Source: WHSW01 sp963846565 (GTDB taxonomy: Bacteria > Actinomycetota > Thermoleophilia > Solirubrobacterales > 70-9). Taken from it: a stretch of DNA of 64,000 nt. Below are positions 1 to 9,080 of this stretch, piece after piece (position 1 is the stretch's first letter; each line of letters begins with the position of its first letter). Under the pieces are notes generated by a model. That model made no database searches. It had not been told where the DNA came from and saw only the letters and a list, made by a program, of their open reading frames with translations. The stretch lies in the NCBI GenBank assembly GCA_963846565.1, contig CAWJWL010000005.1, positions 1,798,001 through 1,862,000 of the forward strand. Reading direction: 5' to 3'. The position numbers were made by a program, and so were the translations under genes.

Positions 1-674
1 CACCTGAGTGAGTGGATGAGGCAGGCCAACTCGCCTCGCAATCGGGATGAAGCGGCGCTCGAGTTCTGAATCAGTGAGGGTGAAGGTCTCGCGGTCGAGC
101 AGCGTGCGAAGCCGGCCGGCTCCGGGCTGACCCGTGTGGCCTTCGAGCGCGCGCCGCAGGCCTTCTGGGTCAACGCGCTCCAGTCGATCTCCTCTCTTAC
201 TGCCCCGTGAATCTCGTCGTCACCGAGCTCGGTCGCCAGGTCGATAAAGGTCTGGATGACCGAGGTCACCGCAATCCGGTCGATGAGAGAGGAAACCTCG
301 AAGGTCTCGGCGGTCCGACGATGCACGCGTACTCCGCGCGGCCGGGGGTTGCGCCTGGCCGGCACGGAGACGTCGATCAACCCCCCGCGCCACGGCACGA
401 GGCCCCAAAGCGCCCCCGCGCTGCGGTGACTGAGCAGCGCGCCTTCACCGCAAGCGAACACCGCCGCGATCCACTCGCCCTCATTGCCCAAGTCGGGAGC
501 GCCGATCGCGTAGACCTGCGGGTGGACCTCGAAAAGTCGGCCCCGGGACAAGCGATGCCTAATCGCCTTCCCGCTGAATCCAAGCCCCAGAAGCTGCTGA
601 CGAGTGACGACGCGGTGGCGAGCGACGGCGAGAACCTCGCCTATGGTTGGTCGGTGAACGCGAGATGACCCCAT
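1..674 (-). CDS. AbiEi/DUF559-like protein, partial and frameshifted
   Basis: The gene runs off the left edge, so its C-terminus is missing. From the ATG at 672-674 the protein has an N-terminal segment with RVVTRQQLLGLGFSGKAI and then GRLFEVHPQVYAIG, followed by LLSHRSAGALWGL. This is the winged-helix layout of AbiEi-type/DUF559 proteins, and the complete gene at 19189-20136 has the same order. Between about 170 and 190 the reading must step into the next frame (DPEGLRRALEGH, then LTDSELERRFIPIARR), so there is one indel. Family members are proposed antitoxins or restriction-like proteins. No partner toxin gene is visible here, so the role is unknown. Confidence 0.6.
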   Translation of the reverse strand, partial: MGSSRVHRPTIGEVLAVARHRVVTRQQLLGLGFSGKAIRHRLSRGRLFEVHPQVYAIGAPDLGNEGEWIAAVFACGEGALLSHRSAGALWGLVPWRGGLIDVSVPARRNPRPRGVRVHRRTAETFEVSSLIDRIAVTSVIQTFIDLATELGDDEIHGAVREEIDWSALTQKACGARSKATRVSPEPAGFARCSTARPSPSLIQNSSAASSRLRGELACLIHSLR

Positions 675-711
675 AGGGGCACTGAGCGTTCAGTCGTTCA
701 GAACTCGCCCC

Positions 712-2004
712 CTAGAAGAAGCGCTCGGACTCCGGGACCTTCGGCATCTCGGAGGTGATCCGCTGCATCGTGCCGAGGAACCTGTGGATCTCGGGGTAGA
801 GCACCGGCTTGCCGTTGTTGAGGACCGAGGCCGAGATTCCGCGCTCCGGATCTGCCCAGGAGAGCATGTTGGTGAAGCCGAGGTGGCCGAAGGCGTGCTG
901 GGTGTCGCGGCCGTAGAGGCTGAGTATGCGCGCGCCGAGCATGAGCCCGTAGCTGAAGCGGGTCGGAAAGCCGAGCGAGAGGTCGATCTCGAGATGGGAC
1001 TGCTCGCTCAGCGCCGTCCGGATCGTCTCCGGCTCGATCACGCGCACACCGCCGAGCTCGCCGCCGCGGCGCATCACCTCGAAGAAGAGCGAGGCCTCGC
1101 GGGCGGTCGTGATCACGTTGCCGGCGGGGACGATCGCGGTCCGGAACCGGGGATCGTTGGCGACCTCGACCAGCGGGTCGAGCGGGCTCCCGAGCGCGCG
1201 CGTGAGCAGGGTCGACAGCGGGGGAATCGACGGCGCGCCGGTGATGTAGTCGACCGCGACCTTGTCGAGGTCGGCCTCGGCGACGCCGTAGTTGGTCCAG
1301 CGGAAGCCGAGCGGGTCGAGGAACTCCTCGCCGAGGACGGTGCGGATGTCCTTGCCCGTGACCGAGTGGACGACCTCACCGAGGATGAACCCACCCGAGA
1401 TCGCGTGGTAGGCGAGCATCCGCCCGGGCTTCGCGAACGGCTTCGCCTCGCATAGGACCCGGCGCAGGTAGTCGCGGTCGCCGATGTAGTCGAGGCTGAG
1501 CGCCTCGCGCGGAAGGTTCGGCACGCCGCTGCGGTGGGCGAGGACCTGACCGATCGTGATCTCGCCCTTCCCGTTCTCCTCGTAGCCGGGGACGTGCTTG
1601 GCGACCGGGTCCTCCAGCGCGATCAGCCCGCGCTCACAGAGCTTGTGGACGAGGAACGCGGTGATCCCCTTCGAGGTCGAGTAGACGCAGAACGGCGTCT
1701 CCGGCGTCGCCGCGACCTTCTCGGCATCCGAGTCGTCGCGCGGTCCGTTGCCCCGCGCGTGGCCGATCGCCCGATCGACGATCACGGCGCCCCTGCGCCG
1801 CACGCATATCTGCATCGCAGGATGGACGCCACTGCGATACCAGCCGGCGACCGCGTCCCAGATCGCGTCGACGTTCTTCTGCTCGACCCCGCCGGCCTCG
1901 GGCGGTTCCTCCTCGCCGACGGTGGTCGCGGCCTCGAGATCGTCGGGGATGCGGATCCGCCGGAGCGGATCGGGGACCAGGGGCAGGCGCGGGATGGTCG
2001 GCAT
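712..2004 (-). CDS. Serine hydrolase, class C beta-lactamase/esterase family
   Basis: A 430-residue protein of the beta-lactamase-related serine hydrolase family, which covers EstB-type esterases and D-aminopeptidases. The catalytic SxxK is S109-T-S-K112. A tyrosine motif (YHAISGG) lies about 90 residues later and a C-terminal GHLGFTN takes the place of the usual HxG/KTG box. No signal peptide is seen, so it is probably cytoplasmic. The length suits EstB-like esterases, and hydrolysis of a short-chain ester or lactone is more likely than antibiotic resistance. It stands alone, with the GGDEF gene behind it on the same strand. The substrate cannot be read from the sequence. Confidence 0.85.
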   Translation of the reverse strand: MPTIPRLPLVPDPLRRIRIPDDLEAATTVGEEEPPEAGGVEQKNVDAIWDAVAGWYRSGVHPAMQICVRRRGAVIVDRAIGHARGNGPRDDSDAEKVAATPETPFCVYSTSKGITAFLVHKLCERGLIALEDPVAKHVPGYEENGKGEITIGQVLAHRSGVPNLPREALSLDYIGDRDYLRRVLCEAKPFAKPGRMLAYHAISGGFILGEVVHSVTGKDIRTVLGEEFLDPLGFRWTNYGVAEADLDKVAVDYITGAPSIPPLSTLLTRALGSPLDPLVEVANDPRFRTAIVPAGNVITTAREASLFFEVMRRGGELGGVRVIEPETIRTALSEQSHLEIDLSLGFPTRFSYGLMLGARILSLYGRDTQHAFGHLGFTNMLSWADPERGISASVLNNGKPVLYPEIHRFLGTMQRITSEMPKVPESERFF

Positions 2005-2045
2005 CGCCCGGCGAGCCTATGCGAGGGCCGGGGCGGGCGCGCCGC

Positions 2046-3194
2046 TCAGGTGCGGCCGCGCAGCAGGCGCAGCGGGACGGTGCTCTGCTCGTGTGCCTCG
2101 GTGCGATTGCGCCCGGCTTCCTTGGCCGAGTAAAGCGCCGCATCCGCATTGCGGTAGAGCACGTCATGGTCGGCGCCGACCGCGAGGCTGGCGACGCCGC
2201 AGCTGGTCGTCAGCCTCACCGGGAAGCCGTCGAACTCGACCCGGACGCTGTCGCGGATCCGCTCCGCGACGGAGAAGGAGCCGCGACCGTCGGTATCTGG
2301 CAGCAGCACGGCGAACTCCTCGCCCCCGAGCCGGGCGACGACGTCGGCGGCGCGCGTCGCCTCCACGATCGCGACTGCGGTTCGGCGCAACGCCAGATCC
2401 CCCTCCTCATGGCCGAGCTCGTCGTTGACGGCCTTGAATCGGTCGAGGTCGCAGATCACGAGCGAGAGCGGACGGTGCGTGCGCCGGGCGTGCTCGACCT
2501 CGCGCCGGAAGCGCTCGTCGAAGCCGCGCCGGTTCATCAGCCCCGTGATCGGGTCGGTGTGAGCAGCACTCGCGAGGCCGGTGGCCATCCGCTCGGTGTG
2601 GGAGCGGACGAAGCCGATCAGGAGCCCGGTCGTGCCGATCGTCGCAGTGGCGCTGAGCAGGATGCTGGTCGCGTACGGCGCGTCGCTCGTGAGCAGGACG
2701 GCGCCGTACGCGATCGCCGCGAATATCGCCTGACCGGCCGCGGCCCTGATCGGGAAGAAGAGGAAGGCCATGATCACGACCCAGATGTAGAAGAAGCCGT
2801 AGACCGGCTCGGCGCCGTCGGTCGCGGTCAGGGCAGCCCCCGTGATCATCAGCGAGCCGAGGGTGAGCATCGCGCTGAAGAACCACCGGGGCAACCGGCT
2901 GTAACCGACGAAGCAGACGAGGCCGAGCAGCAACGCGACGCCGGCGAGCCCCGCCACCACCTCGCGGCCATGCTCGAGCGGCTCGCCGAGCGCGAGGATC
3001 AGGAAGCCGGTGCCCGATCCGGTCACGTAGAGGGTCCCGAAGGCCCGAGCGATGAGCCCGCGGTCCTCGCTGATCAGCGTCTCCGTCGAGATTCCCTCGC
3101 GCCAGGTCAGCCGATCCTTCATTGGTGGATCGGTGAGAACGTCGCGGATGCGCGATCTGCGGCGCGGCTGTGCGGAGCGCTCTGAACGGCCCAT
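2046..3194 (-). CDS. Membrane-bound GGDEF diguanylate cyclase
   Basis: Makes cyclic di-GMP from two GTP. The N-terminal half has five or six hydrophobic segments (for example GLAGVALLLGLVCFVGY and VYGFFYIWVVIMAFLFF), forming an inner-membrane sensor without a recognisable ligand domain. The C-terminal 160 residues are a GGDEF domain with RLGGEEFAVLL. An RAAD I-site lies five residues upstream of GGEEF, so product inhibition is probably retained. The frame is open further upstream to 3293, but that start would run into the promoter of the divergent gene at 3317, so I chose the ATG at 3192-3194. No EAL domain is attached. Confidence 0.88.
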   Translation of the reverse strand: MGRSERSAQPRRRSRIRDVLTDPPMKDRLTWREGISTETLISEDRGLIARAFGTLYVTGSGTGFLILALGEPLEHGREVVAGLAGVALLLGLVCFVGYSRLPRWFFSAMLTLGSLMITGAALTATDGAEPVYGFFYIWVVIMAFLFFPIRAAAGQAIFAAIAYGAVLLTSDAPYATSILLSATATIGTTGLLIGFVRSHTERMATGLASAAHTDPITGLMNRRGFDERFRREVEHARRTHRPLSLVICDLDRFKAVNDELGHEEGDLALRRTAVAIVEATRAADVVARLGGEEFAVLLPDTDGRGSFSVAERIRDSVRVEFDGFPVRLTTSCGVASLAVGADHDVLYRNADAALYSAKEAGRNRTEAHEQSTVPLRLLRGRT

Positions 3195-3316
3195 CACTCT
3201 AAGTTCGGCACGCCCGCGGCGAAACTGAAGCAATCCGGACGGGTTCCTGCGGGCGCACACCGCTTTACAATCGCGGCTTTCAGCGGGGACCAAGCGGCAA
3301 GAGATGGAGGATTGAG

Positions 3317-3715
3317 ATGAAGGCAGGAACCAAGGCTGCGCTCGGCGTGGTCACTGCGGTGCTCGCGGCGAGCGCCATGGCTGCGCCCGCGCAGGCGAGC
3401 GCCGATGGCGACGACGCCGCCAAGCGCGGCAAGTGCAAGAACACGCGGGCGTTCGCGCAGGGAACGTTCGCCTCCTACATCACCGAGTACAAGGCCAAGA
3501 ACACGAGCTGCGGCGACGCCCGTGAGGTGATCGCGGCGTTCCACGAGTGCCGCAAGGAGAACGGTGGCCGTGACGGCCGCTGCAAGAGCAGCGTGTCCGG
3601 CTACAAGTGCGAGGAGGGCAAGCGCGAGGGCGTCGAGGGCGTCCAGTACAGCGCCCGAGTCGTCTGCAAGTCAGGCTCGAAGAAGGTCACCCACTCGTAC
3701 ACGATGAACCTGTAG
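3317..3715 (+). CDS. Small secreted six-cysteine protein of unknown function
   Basis: A 132-residue protein with a clear Sec signal peptide (KAALGVVTAVLAASAMAAPAQA) preceded by a good ribosome site, ATGGAGG, nine bases before the ATG. The mature part is basic and holds six cysteines (KCK, TSCG, HECRK, GRCK, YKCEE, VVCKS), enough for three disulfides, so it is likely a small folded extracellular protein. I do not recognise the family. It is followed at once by a strong hairpin terminator shared with the convergent gene at 3761. Confidence 0.75.
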   Translation: MKAGTKAALGVVTAVLAASAMAAPAQASADGDDAAKRGKCKNTRAFAQGTFASYITEYKAKNTSCGDAREVIAAFHECRKENGGRDGRCKSSVSGYKCEEGKREGVEGVQYSARVVCKSGSKKVTHSYTMNL

Positions 3716-3724
3716 GCGTCTGCG

Positions 3725-3752
3725 AAGGGCGGGGCCGTCCGGCCTCGCCCTT
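3725..3752. terminator. Bidirectional hairpin terminator
   Basis: Inverted repeat with 12-base arms, AAGGGCGGGGCC and GGCCTCGCCCTT (one G-U pair), around a 4-base loop. It lies between the stop codons of two convergent genes (3715 and 3761). The arm ends are A/T on both sides, giving a short T run in either direction. Confidence 0.8.
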
Positions 3753-3760
3753 TCACACGC

Positions 3761-4798
3761 TCAGTAGCTGAAGTCCTGGTCGACCTTCGCCATCACGGCG
3801 TCGGCCGCGACCTCGGCTCCAGCCTGGTTCAGGTGGAGGCCGTCGGAGTCCCGGACCAGGGTTTCCTCGCCTTCGATTTCGATCGTGTCGCTGTAGACGC
3901 CGCCCGGCGTGAAGATCGAGACCAGGTCGATCAGGCGGATCTGCGACAGCCACGGCACCGCCGCGACCTGGACCGCCTCGTTCACGACCCGCGAGATCTC
4001 CCATCGCTTCGGGTTGCGCGAGGTCGGCACGCTGAGCCAGTAGACCCGCGCCTCGCCGCCCTGACGGTAGGTGTTCATGATCTGCCGGGCCCGGTTCGCG
4101 TACGCCGCGGCCCAGTCGGGTCCGCAGCACTCGATCTCGCCCGCGGGGCCGTCGATCGGGAAGCCCTCACCGGCGCCGATCATGATCACGACCGCATCCG
4201 GCGCCTCGTCGCGAACCTGAGCGCTCGAGACCTGACCCCAATCGAGGAAGTCGCTGTTCGAGATCCCGCTGCCGAGCTTGGGGTCGCGGACGACCTGGAC
4301 CCCGTCCGGCGCGAGCCGCTGGGCGAGCACGGAGTCCATCGGGATCGACATCGAGTCGCCGGTCACGAGCAGCTTCTCGAGTTCGAGCTTCGGCGCCGCA
4401 GGCTGACCCATCGCCGTCGGGTCGAACGACTCGGGGCCGACCGGCGGCACGCTGGTGGCGGCCGGTCCCTCGCCGGCTCCAGCCTCGGGCGTCGCCGCGA
4501 AGCCACCCTGATCCAGCTCGCTGTCGGGTGAGAGGCCGCGTGTGACGTCGGCCTGCGCCTGGGCAAGCGGTAACGCGTCGGCGATCCAACCCGTGGGGTC
4601 GCCGACCGCGGCGACGATGTCGTGCCCGACTCCCGGGTCGATCTCGTCCGCCGCGACCTCCACCGAGCCGCCGGAGAAGAGGACGAGCAGGAGCCCGGTG
4701 AGCGCGATCGCGAGCACCGCCTGGAGCGCGCTCACGCGGCGCACCTGCGGGGAGTCGAAGCGGCTCATCTGACTGTCGTCTGAGTGTGTGCTCGTCAT
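3761..4798 (-). CDS. Membrane-anchored SGNH hydrolase (DUF459-like), partner of MBOAT acyltransferase
   Basis: A 345-residue protein with one N-terminal membrane anchor (about residues 24-43), a low-complexity linker and a C-terminal SGNH/GDSL domain. Block I is VTGDSMS with Ser149, and block V is the DSDGLHLN segment near the C-terminus, supplying the Asp-His pair. Its start lies 25 bases after the MBOAT stop on the same strand, so the two are probably one operon. In AlgI/AlgX- and PatA/PatB-type systems an MBOAT protein passes acetyl groups through the membrane and an SGNH protein transfers them to a polysaccharide. That role here is inferred from neighbourhood and fold. Confidence 0.8.
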   Translation of the reverse strand: MTSTHSDDSQMSRFDSPQVRRVSALQAVLAIALTGLLLVLFSGGSVEVAADEIDPGVGHDIVAAVGDPTGWIADALPLAQAQADVTRGLSPDSELDQGGFAATPEAGAGEGPAATSVPPVGPESFDPTAMGQPAAPKLELEKLLVTGDSMSIPMDSVLAQRLAPDGVQVVRDPKLGSGISNSDFLDWGQVSSAQVRDEAPDAVVIMIGAGEGFPIDGPAGEIECCGPDWAAAYANRARQIMNTYRQGGEARVYWLSVPTSRNPKRWEISRVVNEAVQVAAVPWLSQIRLIDLVSIFTPGGVYSDTIEIEGEETLVRDSDGLHLNQAGAEVAADAVMAKVDQDFSY

Positions 4799-4823
4799 AT
4801 CTCAGCCGACCCGGGCGGAACGT

Positions 4824-6227
4824 TCAAAATTGGAAGTAGATGAACGGGGGCACACCCTGGCTCGGGACCGTGGCGCCGACGAAGAGTGACGACTGCGGCG
4901 AGCCCGGCCGCGAGGATCGCCGGGTGGCGCTGCTCGATCCACGCTGGGCCCGGCGGATCGGCCGCTCGGGTAGGAGCTGGACGCCGATTACGAGCACCGT
5001 CGCAGAGCACCACGGGGAACGTCCAGAGCGTCGCCGGCGCCCAGTCGAAGAACCGCTCGACGTAGACGCCGAACAGGTCCAGGTTCTGAGAGCGAAACAG
5101 AACGAGCCCGATGACGATGAGGTGGAAGGCGACGAACCAGCGCACCCAGGCCGGGAAGCGGCGGCCCAGCCTGCCGTTGGACCAATGCTCGATCGACATC
5201 CAGATGCCGTTCCAGGTTCCCCAGAGGACGAGCGTCCACGCGGCCCCGTGCCAGAGGCCGAGCAGCGTCATCGTGAACATCAGGTTGAAGTAGGTGCGGA
5301 AGCGTGCCCCTGCGGCTGCCTCCGAGCGGGATGTAGACGTAGTCGCGGACGAAGCGCGACAGCGTCATGTGCCAGCGGCGCCAGAACTCGCGGAACGACT
5401 GGCAGCGCAGCGGATTGTTGAAGTTCTGCGGGAAGACGAAGCCCATCAGCAGCGCGAGCCCGATCGCGATGTCCGTGTAGCCGGAGAAGTCGCAGTAGAC
5501 CTGGGCGAGCCAGCCGTAGCCGGCGAGCAGCAGGTCGGGCGTGCCGTAGGCCTGTGGCACCGCGAATACAGGGTCGACCAGCTCGCGCGCGAGGGTGTCG
5601 GCGAGTGCGACCTTCTTGATCAGGCCGAGCGCGATCAGCGCGATGCCGGCGCCGACCGCGACCCGGCTCGGGTCCCGCGGGCGCTTGAGCTGGGGCAGGA
5701 ACTCGCTCGCGCGGACGATCGGCCCGGCGACCAGGTGAGGGAAGAAGCTGAGGTAGATCGCGGCGTCGATCAGCGAGGCGGGCTGCGGCGTCGCGACGTT
5801 TCACGTCGACGACGTAGGTGATCGCCTGGAAGGTGTAGAAGCTGACGCCGATCGGGAGCAGGATCGTCAGCAGCGGCAACGGCATCCCGAGGCCGAAGGT
5901 GTCGAGGACGTCGCCGACGTCCTCGACGAAGAACGCGTAGTACTTGAAGACGCCGAGGACGAGCAGGTCTCCGACGACCGCGACCGCGGCAGATCCAGAG
6001 CCGGCGGCGCTCGTCGTCCGTGGCGCTGATCGCCTTCGCGGCCAGATGGTTCCCGACCGTGATCCCGGCGAGGAGGAGGCAGAACTTCGGGTCGGCGGCG
6101 CCGTAGAAGACGTAGCTGGCGAAGAGGATGAACGGTTTCCACAGCGACGGCCGGCGACATCAGCGCCCATGACAGCGGCGAGCACGATCGGGAAGAAGAT
6201 CGCGAACTCGATCGTGGGGAAGAGCAT
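4824..6227 (-). CDS. MBOAT O-acyltransferase (AlgI/DltB type), frameshifted
   Basis: Polytopic membrane acyltransferase, about 467 residues when reconstructed. Start ATG at 6225-6227 (MLFPTIEFAIFFPIVLAAV). Fragments in changing frames give the family landmarks in order: LLPIGVSFYTFQAITYVVDV, QVYCDFSGYTDIAIGLALL, FREFWRRWHMTLSRFVRDY and LLGLWHGAAW with the invariant His. The end PPFIYFQF and the stop at 4824-4826 are typical of the family. Indels are needed near 6160, 5795, 5305 and 5010. The two I resolved (5795 and 5305) are single-base insertions, and I saw no in-frame nonsense codon. Likely passes acetyl groups across the membrane for exopolysaccharide or wall acetylation with the SGNH protein downstream. 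Confidence 0.82.
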
Positions 6228-6298
6228 CTGCTGGCGACAGGGTCGAGAGCCGGCGGGATCGGCGGCCGGCGAGGCTATAGTCCCCCGAAGAAGCGGCG

Positions 6299-6943
6299 AT
6301 GCTAGATCATCCAGCAGGGGTTTGGGGCCCATCGCGGACGCGGCTCGGTGGGCCGCGCTCGGTCGTTGCCATGCTCGTCTTGGCCGCGCTCGCCCCCGCG
6401 GTGCTCGCGACCCCCGGCGACGCGGCCGCGATCCCCACCTGCAGCCCGCTCCATCGGTACCCGCCGAAGGGCGATGCCGGCCCCGGTCCGCCGCCGCTTC
6501 TGATCGGCGATTCCGTAACCGGGTTTGCGATCGCGGAGCTGCGGCGGGCCGGCTTCCGGATCAACGGACAGGGATGTCGCACCTTCCCGCGCGGGATCAC
6601 GGCGCTCAAGCGGGAGGCCCATCGGCGCCCGCTCCCGGACTTCGTCGTCTTCGAGCTCGGCACTGCCGGTGACGTCAAGAACTGGATGATCAACAAGGTG
6701 CTGAAGATCCTCGGCCCCGACCGCGCGCTCGGCCTCGTGACGCCGCGGACCCTCTTCGCCGGCGTCGACCCGGATGCCGCGCTCTACCACGCCGCCGCCG
6801 CCCGCGACCCGCGCGTCACCGTGATTCCCTGGGCCGAGTGGTCGGAGAGCAACCCCGATTGGCTCCTCGGCGATAGTGTCCACCCGACGGATGCAGGGAT
6901 CGAAGCTCTCACATGGATGCTGACGGCGTCCGTGCCCGGTTGA
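6299..6943 (+). CDS. Secreted SGNH-like hydrolase
   Basis: About 214 residues, starting divergently from the MBOAT gene. A hydrophobic segment (residues 22-44, MLVLAALAPAVLATPGDAAA) acts as signal peptide, and the ATG at residue 25 is an alternative start. The SGNH block I appears as LLIGDSV with Ser72. The C-terminus has LGDSVHPTDAG, matching the DxxH block V. Two cysteines are present in the mature part. Its 3' end overlaps the next gene by 31 bases. The position beside an MBOAT/SGNH pair suggests a role in surface-glycan acylation or deacylation. This is an inference. Confidence 0.7.
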   Translation: MLDHPAGVWGPSRTRLGGPRSVVAMLVLAALAPAVLATPGDAAAIPTCSPLHRYPPKGDAGPGPPPLLIGDSVTGFAIAELRRAGFRINGQGCRTFPRGITALKREAHRRPLPDFVVFELGTAGDVKNWMINKVLKILGPDRALGLVTPRTLFAGVDPDAALYHAAAARDPRVTVIPWAEWSESNPDWLLGDSVHPTDAGIEALTWMLTASVPG

Positions 6944-7539
6944 GCGGCCGGCCTCGGATCGTCGCCGCGCTCGGCGCGGTCCTGCTCGCCCTGCTCGTTC
7001 CCGCGGCGGCCGAGGCCGCCTGTGGCGGCGTCGAGCAGGAGCAGCCGCGCCGCGACCGCAACCTGGGCCGGGCGCCGCTCGCGCTCGGGGCCTCCGACAT
7101 GCTGCTCGCCCTCGACGACCTGGCCAAGGCAGGCTTTCGGGCAAACGCCCGCGGCTGCCGTCAGTACCCGGAGGCGCTTGCCCTGCTGCGCAAGCTCAAG
7201 CACGAGGACAAGCTTCCCCGCCTCGTGCTGATCCACCTCGGCGGCAACGGGACCGTGACCAAGGAGAACATCCGCGATGCGCTCGACATCATCGGCAAGA
7301 AGCGGATCCTCGCCCTCTCGACTTCATTTACAGCCGGCGGAGCGATCAACCACGGCGTCGAGGTCGTTCGCGAGGCCGCCCACGACAGCAAGCGAGTTCG
7401 GCTGCTCGACTGGGTCAAGTTCTCGCAGGGGCACCCGGCGTGGTTTCAGCCGGATGATCTGCACCTGACCTACTCGGGCGCGGCAGCCATGGCACGTCTG
7501 TTCGAAGACGTGTTCAAGTGGCTCCCGAACCCGAACTGA
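6913..7539 (+). CDS. Secreted SGNH-like paralogue with altered nucleophile block
   Basis: A 208-residue protein with signal peptide (GAVLLALLVPAAAEA) that follows and overlaps its paralogue at 6299. The layout is the same: an N-terminal block, a GCRQYPEAL segment matching GCRTFPRGI of the neighbour, a VLIHLGGNGTV strand, and PDDLHLTYSGAAAM as block V. The GDS nucleophile box reads LGASDML here, so the GD-Ser geometry is changed, while Asp-x-His is kept. It could be a non-catalytic glycan-binding copy. Its last 26 bases overlap the convergent DUF2236 gene. Confidence 0.65.
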   Translation: MDADGVRARLSGRPRIVAALGAVLLALLVPAAAEAACGGVEQEQPRRDRNLGRAPLALGASDMLLALDDLAKAGFRANARGCRQYPEALALLRKLKHEDKLPRLVLIHLGGNGTVTKENIRDALDIIGKKRILALSTSFTAGGAINHGVEVVREAAHDSKRVRLLDWVKFSQGHPAWFQPDDLHLTYSGAAAMARLFEDVFKWLPNPN

Positions 7540-8425
7540 CGGCCTGGGGAGTCCACTCTCCGCGTTCGATTCGACGGGCTTCGGTCAGAGCCACCTGATC
7601 GAACTCGGTCACGCAGCTGCCGCGTCGGACCGAGTCCGGGGCGACCCTGATCGCGGCGCGCATGGCGGTGACCGCTGCGCGCCACGCAGCGGCCTGTAGC
7701 GGGCTGTAGGAGAGGCCGTAGACGTCCCTCACGCGCTGACTCAGGCTTCCGAGCATGACCAGGTCGTGAACGCCCTTCGCCGGCCGGCGCCCAGGCGAGA
7801 AGGGGATCTCGAAGCAGGTCATGTAGCCGGTCTCGCGGCCCTCCGCCGTCAGGTGCATGCGATCGGAGTTGAGCGTCTCGGCCCACCAGCGGCGGAACTC
7901 CGGGTACGTCGGCGGGGCGGCTTCACGGGGCATGCCGAACAGCTCACCGAACCGGATGTAGTCCTGCCACAGCGACTCTCGCTCCTCGTCGGAGAGTTGC
8001 CGGACGAACAGCTCGTAGAAGTACAAGCCCGAGTCGGCGATCACCGACATCGTCCAGAGCATCAGCTCGGGGTCGAAGGCCGTGTACGGAGTGCCGGCCG
8101 CGTATGGCCCGGCAGCGGCGGGGAGGGTGCCGCGGACGGGCTGATGGAGACGGTCGACGAACGCGAGCGCCTCATCGGCCTCCGCCCGCGAGCCGAAGAA
8201 GACGGCCTCGAACATCTTGCCGGTGTGCGCGAGTCGCTTGAACGGGCGCAGCTTGCCGGCCGTGTGGTCGAACGTGCCGGTGAACGCGACCGGGTTCAGG
8301 GCGCCGATCAGCAGTGCCCGCTGGCCGTAGTGGAGACCGACGATGCGCTCCTCGTGGACCCGCCGCAAGACGGACTTACCGTGGGGGAAGTAGCCCTCGT
8401 CGGCGGGCGCAGCTTCTGACAACAC
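7514..8425 (-). CDS. DUF2236 (MpaB-like oxygenase) family protein
   Basis: A 303-residue protein of the DUF2236 family, which includes latex-clearing protein and fungal MpaB, haem-dependent oxygenases. Visible family features are RRVHEERIVGLHYGQRALL near the N-terminus, the central TAFDPELMLWTMSVIADS helix and a C-terminal Arg-rich helix. The start is GTG at 8423-8425, with a TTG directly after it as alternative. It is the last gene of a three-gene operon after a VOC protein and a TetR regulator, 13 bases from the latter. Such TetR-DUF2236 pairs are common in actinobacteria. The substrate is unknown. Confidence 0.75.
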   Translation of the reverse strand: MLSEAAPADEGYFPHGKSVLRRVHEERIVGLHYGQRALLIGALNPVAFTGTFDHTAGKLRPFKRLAHTGKMFEAVFFGSRAEADEALAFVDRLHQPVRGTLPAAAGPYAAGTPYTAFDPELMLWTMSVIADSGLYFYELFVRQLSDEERESLWQDYIRFGELFGMPREAAPPTYPEFRRWWAETLNSDRMHLTAEGRETGYMTCFEIPFSPGRRPAKGVHDLVMLGSLSQRVRDVYGLSYSPLQAAAWRAAVTAMRAAIRVAPDSVRRGSCVTEFDQVALTEARRIERGEWTPQAVSSGSGAT

Positions 8426-8438
8426 AGTAAGTCAGATA

Positions 8439-9080
8439 CTACCTCGTGGGCTCGGACGAGATCGCGGCGCTCGAGACGAAGAGCTCGACCGCGTGGGCGA
8501 CGAGTCGCTCCTGCGAGACGTCGAGGCGGCCGTCGATCCACTCGATCATCAGTTCGGCGAGGGCGCCGATGAGGGCGACCGCGTTGAGCTCGGCGTCCTC
8601 CTTGGAGATCGCATCCGCGCCGAAGAAGGCCTGTCCCTGCTCGGCGACGAGCTCGGCGAAGGCCCGCAGCGCCGCGCTCCGGCGCGCCTGCAGCTCGGGG
8701 GCGTTCAGCGACTCGATCAGGACCGCGCGCGCTCGCGCCCGGTTCTCGACCAGCATCTCGACGAACGCGGTGATCGCGGCCTCCGACTTCGCGCGAGCAT
8801 CGTGCGGCGCCGCGGCGATCGCGGCGAGGACGGTCGTCGTCGACTCCTCGGCAACCGAGTCGAAGATCGCCTGCAGGAGCTCGTCGCGGCCGCTGAAGCT
8901 CTCGTAGAAGTAGCGCTCCGTCAGACCCGCCTCGGCGCAGACGCCGCGGACCGTCGCCCCGGCCCACCCCTCGCGCCCGATGATCTCAAGCCCGGCGTCG
9001 ATCAGCTGCGTGCGCCGCCTCGTGCGGCGATCCACTGCGCTGACACCGCGATACGGCCGGGCGCCGGCGCCCGCGCTCAT
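8439..9080 (-). CDS. TetR-family transcriptional regulator
   Basis: A 213-residue regulator. The N-terminal HTH runs over RRTQLIDAGLEIIGREG, the recognition region is TVRGVCAEAGLTERYFYESF, and an all-helical ligand/dimer domain follows. The frame is open upstream, but the ATG at 9078-9080 overlaps the stop of the VOC gene by 4 bases (ATGA), the usual sign of translational coupling, so I chose it. It probably represses its own operon (VOC, TetR, DUF2236) and perhaps the divergent hydrolase at 9619. A candidate operator lies at 9574-9589. Confidence 0.88.
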   Translation of the reverse strand: MSAGAGARPYRGVSAVDRRTRRRTQLIDAGLEIIGREGWAGATVRGVCAEAGLTERYFYESFSGRDELLQAIFDSVAEESTTTVLAAIAAAPHDARAKSEAAITAFVEMLVENRARARAVLIESLNAPELQARRSAALRAFAELVAEQGQAFFGADAISKEDAELNAVALIGALAELMIEWIDGRLDVSQERLVAHAVELFVSSAAISSEPTR

